64,000 bases of DNA from Drosophila persimilis (taxonomy: Eukaryota > Arthropoda > Insecta > Diptera > Drosophilidae), in NCBI RefSeq assembly GCF_003286085.1, contig NW_020825289.1, positions 2,356,001 through 2,420,000 of the forward strand, written 5' to 3'. The translations under genes and the position numbers were made by a program. Under the pieces are notes generated by a model. The model ran no database searches. It worked only from the letters and a program-made list of their open reading frames with translations, and had not been told where the DNA came from. Shown here one piece after another: positions 1 to 10,679 of the stretch (position 1 is the first letter of the stretch; each line of letters starts with the position of its first letter).

Positions 1-645
1 ACTACGTCCAGCGATGAGTCGCTAAATATTCGCCTAAATACTCACTTCCCTGGCTGCGATGAAAACAGACCCAACTACTTCGCGCCTTCTGCTGTCGTCT
101 CAAATGCCATCCTGAGCGTGCTAAGTAAGGAGAATATTTCCTGGGCGATCAAAAGCTTTAAACCTTATAAGTCCGCGGAGCCAGACGGCACTTTTCATGC
201 CCAACTGATTCACGTGGGACATAAAGCCATTAATTGGCTCAAAATAATTTACGAGGGAATCTTCTTCCACGGGTGCATCCCTGACACATGGCTTCAGACC
301 AAAGTCGTTTTCATTCCCAAGGCAGGCCACACCTCGCACACTGCTCCAAAAGATTTCAGATCCATAAGTCTATCGTCTTTCCTTCTGAAGGTGATGGAAC
401 GGCTCCTGGGGTTGCATCTCACGGCGGGTATTCCGCCCATTCGGATCTTAGACTCCCAGCATGCCTATCGGAAGGACATCGATTATCGAAGCGTCTCTTA
501 ACTTTACATACATTACGACATAGAAGGCTCCTTTAATAACATCCACCATCCAAGACCACCATCACGGGCGCACTGACGGACCTGGTGGTTAACTCCCGGG
601 GGTGAGCCTGATCGAGGGGCTGATAGAGGGGGGTGGCTGCCGTGT
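1..645 (+). pseudogene. LOA-clade non-LTR retrotransposon, reverse transcriptase fragment
   Basis: This is the N-terminal part of a non-LTR reverse transcriptase ORF2. The frame at 118-501 carries the early RT blocks, seen as KSAEPDGTF, the VVFIPKAG block and the DFRSISL block (usually YRPISL). A stop follows at about 499. RT similarity then continues in other frames: the DIEGSFNN block near 520-535 and TTITGALTDL near 556-590, so several indels are present. The piece is about 95% the same as the minus-strand copy at 12431-12981 and more distantly like 38560-39500. The window edge cuts it at the 5' side, and a DINE-1 fragment follows from about 650. It is a dead fragment. The LOA clade is inferred from the linked endonuclease, RT and RNase H parts of the other copies. 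Confidence 0.85.
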
Positions 646-649
646 ACTG

Positions 650-849
650 GAAACTAATGATCATATCTATCAGGTTGCTAAATCTGTATCAGATCAGATC
701 ATTTTTATAGCCAAAAGGAACAAATCAATTTGCAGTGGCTACGCAGCGCCCGACGTCACACTCAGACTGATTTTCTGTCTCCCTCGCACGCACTCTTTGT
801 CGTGTCGTTTAATATTCACGGCGTCTGCCGGAGGAGAGCCATACTGACA
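650..849 (+). mobile_element. DINE-1-like (Helentron) fragment, 3' part
   Basis: This matches the distal part of the full DINE-1 copy at about 16940-17110. Both share gatcagatcatttttatagc, a CT-rich block (ctgtctccctcgcacgcactc) and gtctgccggaggagagccat. The 5' part and the 3' terminal hairpin are missing. The G1 gypsy element lies immediately downstream, behind its TAAA target duplication. Confidence 0.8.
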
Positions 850-905
850 TAAATGTAGTAGTTTAAGTTACTTGATGGCAACGAGTAACATTTATTTGAT
901 AAGTA

Positions 906-921
906 GGTTAGGTTAGGTTAA
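906..921 (-). repeat. TTAGG-like 3' tail of LOA-1
   Basis: The plus strand reads ggttaggttaggttaa at the exact 3' junction of the element, next to the target duplication. LOA-2 ends the same way at 36944. It is the element's own 3' terminal repeat, not telomeric DNA. Confidence 0.8.
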
Positions 922-1007
922 CCCGGACGGCCCTCATCGGGGCCGCGCATAGGCCAATATGGCCCTTAGTTATCCGGATGGGGGGTGTATGAACCGTCGC
1001 GGGAGTG

Positions 1008-4000
1008 TTAATGTGGCTTTAAAAAGTCCCCGAGAATCGAGGTGTTTTTAGCATAGGCCAGCAGTTCCTGAGGCGTCCTTTTGGAGGCATCTTCCAGTGA
1101 TGCCAACACTGGGGCGCCCAGGTATCTCCTCCTTGCCCTTGAGAGAGCCGGACAGTTGCAGATGAGATGTTCCAGGGTTTCGATAACCCCAGGTTCCTCA
1201 CATTTCCTACAACCGTCTCTGTTGGTGATGCCTAGCTTTGCTGCATGTGCAGCAGCCAGACAGTGACCTGTTAGTATTCCCACTATCAGTCTACAGTCCT
1301 TTCGTGGTAGGTGCAGTAGGTAGTGGCTAAGTTTCTCGTTGCGCTCCTTGCACATTATCATCGAGGTTCTGCAGGTGGTGGTACTCCTCCACCTGCTATC
1401 AGTCTGTGCTCTAGCCTGCTTCTCTAGATCGCCTTGCAGCGTTCTGAGGGAGACAGGCACGTTCTCGGTTCTCCTGTTCTCCAGCCCGACGCCTTCCTTA
1501 GCTAGTACGTCCGCCGCTTCGTTTCCTTCGATGCCCTGGTGGCTGGGAACCCAATAGATCCGCACTGTCTTTGTCGTGCTTAGGATGTCTAGTGCCTCCC
1601 TGCTCACCAAGACACTTCTGGAACTGACCGCGGACGACTGCATGGATCTTATCGCCGCTTGGCTGTCGACGAATAGGTTGACCGCATCGTGTGCTCGTTC
1701 TGTGAGGAGAGCGACATCCACTGCTGTTGAGAAATGAGCCTCGTAGTTTTTAATTCAATGTTCATTTATATTGCGATTGACCTATTTACACGCTCATGAT
1801 TGTAGTACACCGCCTAAGTAACTATTTTTACGCGCATAGCTGTGTTGTTGTTTTTGCTCGTGTCCAGAACATAGCTGTAATCTTCTCAGATGCATGGCCA
1901 GACCCGCAGCTGCACACGCACACAGCGATGCGTTCCGTTGTTTGCATTGAGACCGTCGCGTCGAGTCGTACCGCGTGATCTTCCAATTCCCTTTTGCTCG
2001 ACTTCTTTTCGCGGAGTTGAGTTAGTAGAAACTTCTAGACGAAACCGCCCGCACGCATACTTTGTACCGCCGCAGAAACGACCCCCCGCTGTTCTTGTAA
2101 TATAATTGTACTATAACCGCCAATATTAAATAATCAATAAAAATAAATAAGCTCATGATATAAACGATTATACAGTCCACTAATTCATAACCAACTGCTT
2201 TCCCGATGGCAAAAACTTCTGCCTGGAATATGCTGCATTGGTCCGGTAGCTTTTACGACAGTCTTATCTCAGGGTCTGTACAGTAGAGGCCCGCTCCTAC
2301 TCCTCCGTCCATCTTGGAGCCGTTTGTGTATATATTGAGGTGCTCAGTTTGGTCCCTTCCAATTTTCCAGTCTTCAGGTCCCAAAGATGTGGTTGTTTTG
2401 ACGTCAAGGCAAGTTTGGGGGGTCATGTAATCAGTTGATCTGGTCATTTCCCTGCCGATTGAACTATGCCCGTATCCTTGTGGCGATAGATTTCCTGATG
2501 CTATGAGGCGTTGTGCTGCCTTTCCCGCAATCAGGCGAGCGTGAATGTCCAGGGGGTCGATTCCGAGTACAGTTTCGAGTGCTTTTGTTGGGGTTGACCT
2601 CAACGCCCCTGTAATACAGAGCAGAGCCTGTCGCTGAGTCTTTTCCATAAGCTTATGGTATGTCTTCTTTTCAGTAGCCTGCCACCACACTAAGGCTCCA
2701 TACTGCAGAGTTGGTCGCACCACCGAGATGTAGATCCAGTGCATTAGAGCAGGTGACAGGCCCCATGTGCTGCTGAGCATCTTCTTGGATGCATAAAGCG
2801 CAATGGTAGCCTTCTTCAACCTTTCCACTACATTGGGCCTCCATGCCAGCTTGCTGTCCAGTACTGTGCCTAGGTATTTCACCTGTGATTTTGGGGTCAG
2901 CCTAGTTTGGTCAATTTTCGGGGGGGTCTATATCGGTACCTTGTACCTCTTGGTAAAGAGAATGAGGTCCGTCTTGTCCGCGTTGATATTGAGTCCTACC
3001 TCTTCCGCCCACTCACGTATCTCACTGAGTGTACGTTCCATTAAGGAGCTGAGGGTCGATGGACATACACCCGTAATAAGTATGCTTATGTCATCTGCAT
3101 AAGCTGTTATCTTTGGGGCCTTCCTTTCAAATCTCTTGATGAGGTCGTCGACCACCAGATTCCACAGTAGTGGCGACAGGACTCCACCTTGAGGTGTGCC
3201 TCTGTGTGCCCCCTTTACCATGGAAGCAGTGCCCCACTCCGATTGCACCCGTCTGCAACTTAGGAGGTTTTTGATTCAGACGTTGATTGCTGGGTGTATG
3301 TTGTTCGCTTCTAGGCGACTTGTTATTGCGGTTGTGGCCACGTTGTTGAATGCTCCTGAGATGTCCACAAATGCTCCCAAAGCATACTTTTTGTTGTGAA
3401 GGGCGCTCTCGATGGTGGCTACTAGCGAGTGTAGTGCCGTCTCCACTGATTTCCCTTTAGTGTAGGCGTGTTGACATCAGTCCATCTACCTCATTCCTGA
3501 TGTGCAAATCCAACAGCTTTTCTAGTGTTTTTAGTATAAAGGAGGTAAGGCTTATCGGTCTGTAATCCTTGGGACTCACGTGGCTGCACTTTCCTGCCTT
3601 AGGGAGGAAGACAACTCTCGAGGTTCTCCATTGGATGGGGATATAGCCCGTACTTAGGCATGCTGAGTATATTGCGAGGAGCCATGGGGTAATAGCCTCT
3701 TTGGTCAACTGCATCATGGCTGGGAATATCCCGTCCAGTCCTGGTGCTTTTATGCCCGCGAAGGAGTCTATGGCCCAGTGGATTCTCTTAGTGGTTAACA
3801 GACCTATTGGAGGGTGCTGTTCCTCGGTTGCTAGGTCCTGATGCTCCTTGGCGTCAGTGACCTCGGTGCATCCAGGGAAGTGCGCCTCCATTAGTGCTGT
3901 TAGGGCTTCTTTGCTGCCCTCTGTCCACTGTCCGTTGTCTAGTTTTAGTTGGCTCTGTACTGTGGGCTGCTTTGAAAGCAGCTTCCGAAGCCTAGCGGTT

Positions 4001-5061
4001 TCGGGCACTTTCTCGATGTTGGAGCAGAAGTTTCTCCACGAGTTCCTTTGTGCCTTACGTATTTCCTTCTTGTAGCTCCTAAGTAGGATTTTATATTCCT
4101 CATTGACAATCTCCTCGTTCGCTTGTTTGGCGATCTTGAAGAATTCCTTGAGGTTGTTCCTTTGGAGAGAGAGATCTCGGTTCCACCAGAGTGGCTTGGA
4201 CCTCCTCTTCGTTCTCGAGGGTTTGCACAATGCATGGTAGGCGTTCAGTAGCTCGTTGGATAGGGTCTTTAGGGACTTCTCTATATCCTCCGCGGATTTC
4301 ACTGTCTCAGTAACTGTCTTTTTAAACTTTGCCCAGTTTGTGTTCCGGGGGATTCTATAGACTGTTGTCTTCGAAGGGTGTTTGAATTCGCACTTGAACT
4401 GAATGTACTTATGGTCTGAGAAGGACGGTCTATCGAGGACCCTCCAGCTAGATACCGTAGTACTGTTTCCCGTTGCAAGTGTTAGGTCTAGCACGTTGGA
4501 TGAGGTCGGACCTACGAAGGTGTGCTCCTCCCCAACGTTTGCTATATATAGATTAGTTGCTAGTATAAAGTCTAAGAGTGACTCACCTCTGTCATTGATG
4601 TCGGTGCTTCCCCACACATTGTGGTGGGCATTGGCGTCCGTTCCGATGACGAGTTGATAGTTTTTGGTGCCGGCTTCTGTCACCAGGCTCCTGAGTTCGT
4701 CGGGTGGTGCGGGTCTGTCGTGAGCCATGTAGCAGGAAGCCACCAGAAGGCGCTTTTCCTCACTTTCCAGCATCACAACCGTCAGGTCATCCGTGCTATA
4801 ATGAGACATAAGGTAAGCATGGATTCCCTTTCGTACGAGTACGACGGTTCTGTTCTTGCTTACCGATGTTGAGTAGAACAGGTTATGATTTGAGGACTTT
4901 AGTCCGGCCACTGAATTGCCTGTCGCAATCCAGGGCTCCTGGACTAGAGCTATGTCGGCGAGCCCTTGCTCTATGGCGATGAGGAGCTCCGCCGACGCTA
5001 CCTTGCTTTTATGCAAGTTGAGCTGCAGCACACTCAGCATGGGTGGCTGGCTCACTTGCAC
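1008..5061 (-). pseudogene. LOA-1 ORF2: endonuclease, reverse transcriptase, RNase H
   Basis: ORF2 would encode target-primed reverse transcription. 5061-3457 is open for 534 residues: AP-type endonuclease (QLNLHKSK, ALVQEPW, GTDANAHHN, and SDHKY near residue 215), a linker, then RT start blocks (KAPGLDG, VVFLPKAG, DYRPISL). A one-base shift lies near 3463, then a TGA at 3276-3278. 3248-2928 carries GVLSPLLWN and the YADD catalytic box. A shift lies in a run of seven G at about 2921-2927. 2882-2253 carries RT end and RNase H start, where the first catalytic Asp is replaced by Asn (YTNGSK, codon 2322-2324). A stop at 2250-2252 and the 454-bp insert follow. 1721-1008 completes RNase H (VDSQAAI, WVPSHQGIEGNEAAD) and a Cys/His tail (CRKCEEPG). 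Confidence 0.88.
1722..2175. mobile_element. 454-bp insert with 5-bp TSD, probable solo LTR
   Basis: The insert lies inside the RNase H codons of LOA-1 and is flanked by TCCAC at 1717-1721 and 2176-2180. Removing it with one copy of the repeat restores the RNase H reading frame exactly across the junction. It starts TGCTGTTGAG and ends TTATACAG, has no coding potential, and is AT-rich near 2100-2170 with an AATAAA-like stretch. Size and 5-bp duplication fit a solo LTR. The family is not recognised. Confidence 0.75.
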
Positions 5062-6199
5062 CTGACGGGTTGACTACCAGCGTCAGGTCACCGTCTTCCT
5101 CTTCTTCGTCTTCAAGCGCAAGACCCTGGGCGGCCTCCACGATGGACTCGAGACCTAGGTCCTTTTCCACCTCGCCTGCCTGCAGGGTATGCGCGTCCTT
5201 GTCCTCAGGGTGGCGCTTTTTGAGGCGCAGGTAGACGCTACCCATGCCCCACGCCATCTTCCCGAACTTGGGGTATAGCAGATCCTCTGCTTCCTTGTTT
5301 ATTTGGAGGATCACACATTGGCCCCCCTCGTTGGGTAGTGGGCTACCAATGTGTAGGATCCTCCAATCGGCCGTTGGCACGTCCGCGTTTTGCCGCTGAA
5401 GGAGCTTCAGCGCTCGGTCCCCCTGGATTGTGATGGGGAAGAGTACCTTCGCCTTAGGCTTGGACGGGATAAGCTCCCGGTCCAAAACCTCCAGCTTGGC
5501 CCCCTCCCACATCGCCTCCAGTTGGCAGACCGTACGCGTCAGCCACCTTAGGGTTGGATCATCATTGCACTTCAGGATCTTAACCCCATTTAGCCACCCA
5601 GCACCATCGAACGTGGGCATTGGGGCCGCGGGGTCTTCCTCCATCTGTGCAAAGAGTGCGTCGACGAGACGCGCGTGCACCAGCTTCCACTGTGCCGCTG
5701 ACATCTTGCCGTTTTCTTAGCTGCGGTCAATGAGTGCCACGATCAGATGTCGTTTGGTCACATCGCTGACCTTCGCTTTCGGCTTCGTTGGCTTCTTGGC
5801 CGCTTTCGGTGGAGGGGCTGCACTCTTTGGCCCGCGTTGCCGCTTGCTCGCTGGAGTGTCCTTAATGGCACTCTCAGTCGAGCGTTGCCTCTTGGTGGCC
5901 ATCATCTCCTCCACCTTATTGGCATATTCGCCATTCGACGCCCTCATCTGTGTCATCTGAGCATAGTGTAGCCGACCCTCCTCTACTCTCTGCTCGGCCC
6001 AGGCTAGCTTGACCTTCTTCTCCTGGGAGATGTCTGCTTTGCCTTGCAGCCGGCTTTTTATGTTGAGGGCCGCTTTGTATTGCGCTTTGGCCTTCATCCC
6101 CTCCTTGGAACGCTTCGGCCCTTCCCTACGCAGGGAGCTGGTGCCTGGTTCCGGCGAGCGGAGAAGGCTCTCTTCATCCGTCCTGCTTAGAGAGAGCAC
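5009..6199 (-). pseudogene. LOA-1 ORF1 (gag-like, DUF4780-type), one in-frame stop
   Basis: ORF1 of the non-LTR element, the RNA-binding ORF1 product. The N-terminal third is basic and lysine/arginine rich (KRQR, KKPTKPKAK). The C-terminal half has the DUF4780-type pattern with GVKILKCNDDPTLRWL and LLPxK-like blocks, followed by an acidic stretch (EDEEEEDGD). The two halves, 6199-5717 and 5704-5009, are in the same frame and separated by one TAA at 5717-5719 after ALIDRS, so a single nonsense change broke it. The 3' end overlaps the start of ORF2 by 53 bases in another frame, the compact arrangement usual for this group. No CCHC knuckle was seen. Confidence 0.8.
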
Positions 6200-6303
6200 G
6201 CTCTCCAGATCCGTATTTGTATCGACTACGGCATCTGTGCGATTTGATAAGTATGTTGGACTTAAAATTATAAAAGCTCCAAGTTTTACAAGTATGTTTG
6301 TGA

Positions 6304-7440
6304 TTAATTATATGCGCATACGTCTGATGCGTGGCTGAACTGACAACTGAGTGATCTATCTCTCTTGCTATCGGCTCTCTCAGAGCTGATTACTGCTCTA
6401 TCCCGACGACACGACGAAACACGACCGCTTCGTGTCTCTCTCTTTCCTTCGTTTTCTATATTCGGCTGTCCTGACGGACCATTCGCCTCAGATGGGTTTA
6501 GCCAAGGTTTCATATATTCTGAAACTGTAGAGGTCTTATAGGGTCCCTCAGTATCCCCAATCTTCTCGACTTCGTACCTTCCATGATTCTTTACCCTAAC
6601 CACCTTATACGGCCCTAGATACTTTCCTTTTAGTTTTAATCCAGTACCATACTGAGTACGCTTGATAGCTACTAGCTCATTAACCACATACTGTCTATCT
6701 ACTTTCCTTTTTAAGTCAAAACTCTTCTTGTTTTCCTGCTGTAACCGTGCGATGTTTTCAACTACTTCCTTTCTAATTTTTTCGCGGTCCTTGTTCAACT
6801 CTTCGATAAGTGATTCTTCCAATATTTCTTTTATTTTTGGATCCATTCCTATACGCATGTCTAGCCCAGTCAATATCTTGAAAGGTGTTACCTTGGTACT
6901 TCGCGGCTCAACACTGTTGATCATTTGCTGTACTTTTCCTAGATGCTTATACCAACTACCGGAATTACCCTGACACAATTTCGACAACATAGGCACCACT
7001 ATCTTGTGCATCCTTTCGACTTGACCATTCCCACGTGGAACGCCTGTGGCAATCATTAAATGCTGTATTTTCTGCCTCTCACAATATTTACGAAACAAAT
7101 TGGACATAAACTCTGCACCCCTATCCGTCACTATTCTGTTCGGACTACCAAAACTAGTCCCCTGAATTTCCAAACACTTAACGACCCCTTCAACTTGTAC
7201 TACGAGTAGAATATAACCAAACAAACTTAGAAAATCCGTCAACGACAACCAGTATATAATTGTACTGTTTTTTAGTCATTTCCATTGGTCCAACGTGTTC
7301 AATGTGATACGTTTGTAACGGCCTATCACCCTTGTCTATTGGTTGCAAATAACCCTCACGTTTTCCTGTCTTTTCATTGACAATGATACACTCGACACAA
7401 CTATTTATTACGCGCCATACTTTGTCTTTTAACTTCGGAA
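6304..7440 (-). pseudogene. G1 integrase region
   Basis: The integrase core of the Ty3/gypsy pol inserts cDNA into the chromosome. 7248-6304 is open and shows the second catalytic Asp (VTDRGAEF) and the Glu context (GNGQVERMHK), then a C-terminal domain (LKGKYLGPYKVV, an H2C2-distal GPY/F-type motif). The upstream part of the core (IEHVGPM and ILVVVD, about 7230-7310) is readable only in another frame, so a frameshift lies near 7230. The reading frame runs past 6460 into the 3' LTR. Confidence 0.85.
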
Positions 7441-7590
7441 TATAATACGACTTTTCAATGATATCTTATGTCTTTTTAACTGAAAAGTGTCCTTGCTTAT
7501 GTGCTATTGATATAATCTCATTTTCCAACTGGCCCAACGTGCTACTCTCAAAGGAACGTCTTTCTTTATGATCGTCATTGTAAATGCATT

Positions 7591-8898
7591 TCAATCTGTG
7601 ACAATTTTGAACTTTATACCCAAAACGTATACGCGCCATTTCGCTAAAGCTTCGATAATTGCCGGAACCTCAAGGTCATAAGCAGGATATTTCTCTTCAC
7701 ATGGCTTAGTCCTACGGCTCATATATTGAACTGGATGGAATTGGCTGTCTTCCAAACTCTTTTGCAGTAACACGGCTCCATATCCCCATTTTGATGCATC
7801 AGTATGGATTTCTGTCTCCAACTTCGGGTTGTACATTTCGAAAACAGGTCTACTAATCAATGCTACCATTAGTTGTTCAAAGGCAACCTGATGTATCGCC
7901 TTAAATTCAAATTTAACATCCTTCCGCAGCAGATCTGTCAATGGTGTTGCAATAACAGCATAACCCTCAATAAACTTTCGGAAATAAGGAGTCAATCCTA
8001 TGAAACGCTGCACTGCTTTTTTATCAACTGGCACTGGGAACTTTTCGACTGCCCTCGTCTTCTCATGACTTGGTCTTATCGTATTATTTTCTATTATATA
8101 CCCCAGAAAATTAACCTTTTGTCGTAACAGCTGACACTTTCTCCAATTTATACGTAGCCCATTCATTTCCGCTATCTTCAGTACTTTTCTCAACTTTAAC
8201 AAACCCTCTTCAATATCTTGACTAAAAATAATAACGTCATCCATATAGACTGCTGCTTCATTATTCTTTACCAAATCTCTCAACACAGCCATTATAAATC
8301 TGGTAAACACCGCTGGAGAATTTGAAATTCCCAATGGTACATATAAAAATTCAAACTGACCATTCTGAGTCACAAAAGACGTATATTTTTGAGACTCAAA
8401 TTCTACAGGCACATGGAAAAAACCATTCGTTAAATCCAACGTGGTAAAATACTTTGCACCCTTCAGTTTCTCCAACACTGTATCCATATGTGACATTGGA
8501 AAGTTATCACGAATTGTTTTCTCATTCAGCTTTCGGTAATCACAGCATAGTCTCTTGCTACCGTTCTTTTTGGGTACCAACACTACTGGTGATGCATACT
8601 CCGATGTACTTGGCTTTATAATCTTCTGAGCCAGCCACTCTTCCACTTGCTTGTCCACGATTTCCTGTTCACACAACGGTAATCGCCTCGGATGCTGGAA
8701 AACTGGTATCTCATCCACTAACACAATTTTCATTTTGATCGGCGGAACTACTTTTCTCTGAGGTTGGTACTTTCCTACCATACCCCTAACCTCTCTAGCA
8801 TGTGCTTCACTGAGATGACCAACATCAATTGAAAACTCCTTCTCAACTTCGTCAATACTTGACATGCAAATGCCTTTATATTCATTAAACAATTCCAC
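7591..8898 (-). pseudogene. G1 reverse transcriptase and RNase H
   Basis: A 435-residue open block of gypsy pol. RT motifs in order are VVLVPKKNGSKRLCCDYRKL, FTTLDLTNGFFHV, FLYVPLGISNSPAVF (usually FGL and NAP), YMDDVIIF as the catalytic box, and LGYII. It continues into RNase H (HTDASKWGYGAVL, with ETEI before it) and stops after KFKIVTD at about 7591. RT catalytic residues are present, but two conserved positions (FGL changed to VPL, NAP changed to NSP) are altered. It is separated from the protease block upstream by a stop and a frame change near 8900-8913. Confidence 0.88.
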
Positions 8899-8912
8899 GC
8901 ATGAGGACGATG

Positions 8913-9569
8913 CTACCTGATCAAGTTTCTTATCTTTATCCTCGCCACAAACTCTACGAACAAATCTTGTTCTTGTCTTGTCTTAGAAACTTGCATGTCA
9001 ACATGATCCAGAATAATCCTTCCTAAAATGGCTTCAAAACCAATATCCTCGTCTGGAATGACATGAAATTCTACCTCCATTTCAATCTCATCGATTTTCA
9101 CTGTTATCGAAAAGCTACCAAAAGTTACAACTTGACTAACTCCAATACCTGTTAAACATTTCTCCTGGCCGATTAGTTCAAGATTTCTAAATTTCAAAAA
9201 TACCCTCCTGCGAATTAAACACAAATCTGCTCCAGTATCAATCAAACCTTGGAATACCAAATTCGCGTACTTAATATCCTTTAATTCCAAACCTGATGGA
9301 GTGAAAATACCTGACGGCTTATCAACGACTTCCTTATCTCGAATAATGTTCGTATTCGATCTCTTTTCTTGTCTGGTTTCGACCTTGACATTACAGCTTG
9401 CAGCACGGTGTCCTGGTTGGCCACATTTGAAACAACAAAAATCATTTTTGGGACAATCTTTCCTCAAATGCGATTTGTCTCCACACTTAAAACATTTCCT
9501 AAAATTCTCTGCCATTGACCCTTTCACCGAACTCTCACTTTTATTACTCAGCGGCCAATTCTTACTCAT
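8913..9569 (-). pseudogene. G1 nucleocapsid zinc knuckles and protease
   Basis: There are two CCHC knuckles near the start (CFKCGDKSHLRKDC and CFKCGQPGHRAASC), followed by a retropepsin-like segment with the active-site triad LIDTGADLCLI near residue 110 and a later ILGR motif. It would process Gag-Pol. It overlaps the gag block at 9566-9946 by four bases in another frame and is cut from RT by a stop and shift at about 8900-8913. Confidence 0.85.
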
Positions 9570-9946
9570 CGGCTTGGATCCGCCCTAGCTTTCTGGTAAA
9601 CATCGATCTGAAATTTAAGCTCCTTTAAGTTTCTAGCTTGGTACAGCATTGCCTTACTTGCCCTAGCGTCTGGTATACCATCCACAAAATATTCGATTAA
9701 ACTCTCATCATCTAGTTTAATTGGCTCGGCTATCTCCATAAACGCATACAAAAACTCATGCAACGACTCTCCTTTTTTCTGCTGGCGCTTTTGCAACATT
9801 CTATGTACTTCTACGGACGACAGTTTAACACTAAACTCATCCAAAAGAGCTGCCTTCAACGAATTCCAGTTACGAATAACACGCAAACTACGAGCACACC
9901 AACTAACAACTGCTTGGCATAAATGAATAATTGTAATTGACTTCAT
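9566..9946 (-). pseudogene. G1 gag capsid fragment
   Basis: A 126-residue block of retrotransposon gag type (WNSLKAALLDEF, GESLHEFLYAFMEIA, LIEYFVDGI), the capsid region that precedes the zinc knuckles. It is not in frame with the SAP-like start at 10256, and about 100 bases between them are not clearly coding. It runs straight into the knuckle-protease frame. Confidence 0.8.
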
Positions 9947-10043
9947 TGAACAGTAGCTGCGAATTCTTCTAATTCCTCAATCCATTGATTGATGTCGGGG
10001 TTATTAGAACCAGAAAATTGTGACACACTACCTTCCACGTCTT

Positions 10044-10256
10044 TTAGCGTAAACCAAGATTTATACTCTGCCTGTCATCGACTGCTGTTACTACGGACTC
10101 ATCCCCTGACTCTTCTTCATCCTCAACTGGAAAGCCGTGATGTATTAATAGTCTATCTTGCAAATCGCGCTTTCGTCCCGTCGTCTGCAACGCAAGCTCT
10201 CTTAACTTCTCTCGCAAATCTGAGACTCTCAGTGTCATTATCTCTTCAACTTGCAT
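10044..10256 (-). pseudogene. G1 gag N-terminus with SAP-like motif
   Basis: A 70-residue start of gag. Residues about 8-40 (LRVSDLREKLRELAL, GRKRDLQDRLL) match the SAP helix-extended-helix DNA-binding pattern seen at the N-terminus of some insect gypsy Gag proteins. An acidic stretch (EDEEESGDES) follows. The frame then breaks before the capsid block. The ATG context (tgcatc on the plus strand at 10251-10256) is the first in the leader-distal region. Confidence 0.6.
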
Positions 10257-10679
10257 CGTGACGATTTAAATACAAAATAATTGATATTAGCTTATATCTA
10301 AGAAAATTTAATTAAATCAACTTAAACAACCTTATTACTGCTGGCCTGTTAACAATTTTCCAGTTAACATCGACTCCGAAAACGCCTTCAAAGTCGTCAC
10401 TGTTAACGATCACTTCTCTGTTAACGCTCACCTTACTATGGGCTTACCCTTGTTAACTCTCGCTTCTGCGCAGAACTTTCCAGACTCCGCACATACACCA
10501 CCACATCCAGATCTCGCTTGCCTGTCGATGTCGATGTTGCCGTCCTCTCTTTGTTGCCTTGCCTTGCTCTCGCTGTTCGCCGTTAACTCGTTGTCGCTTC
10601 CCGAATCGTTGCTGCTTCTGCTGTTACAAAATGGTCGTCTCTTTGCTGCTTGTCTCTTCTTGTAGTTGTAGTCTCCGTC

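Larger units (their letters stand above)
906..6241 (-). mobile_element. LOA-clade non-LTR retrotransposon (LOA-1), near full length
   Basis: A minus-strand element with ORF1 (6199-5009) and ORF2 (5061-1008: AP endonuclease, RT, RNase H and a C-terminal Cys-rich end). It is flanked by a 12-bp duplication ATTTGATAAGTA (894-905 and 6242-6253) that interrupts the 3' LTR of G1. The 3' terminus is a short (TTAGG)n-like tail on the plus strand (ggttaggttaggttaa from 906). The order endonuclease, RT, RNase H and the DUF4780-like ORF1 are features of the LOA/TRIM/bilbo group. It is dead through one ORF1 stop, several ORF2 frameshifts and a 454-bp insert. Confidence 0.9.
854..6460 (-). repeat. 3' LTR of G1, split in two by a LOA insertion
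   Basis: Bases 854-905 match the first 52 bases of the intact LTR at 11443. Bases 6242-6460 match the remainder, with 6242-6253 repeating ATTTGATAAGTA. The two halves differ from the 5' LTR by several substitutions and a small indel (gacacgacgaaacacgacc against gacacgacc), so the element is not recent. The inner end reads TTTTCTATA instead of TTTCCTACA. Confidence 0.9.

Noticed and set aside
906-921. TTAGG repeats as a telomere remnant
   Set aside because: The same tail occurs at the 3' end of LOA-2, so it belongs to the element.
3848-4872. Several plus-strand frames of 75-84 residues
   Set aside because: Opposite-strand shadows of LOA-1 ORF2.
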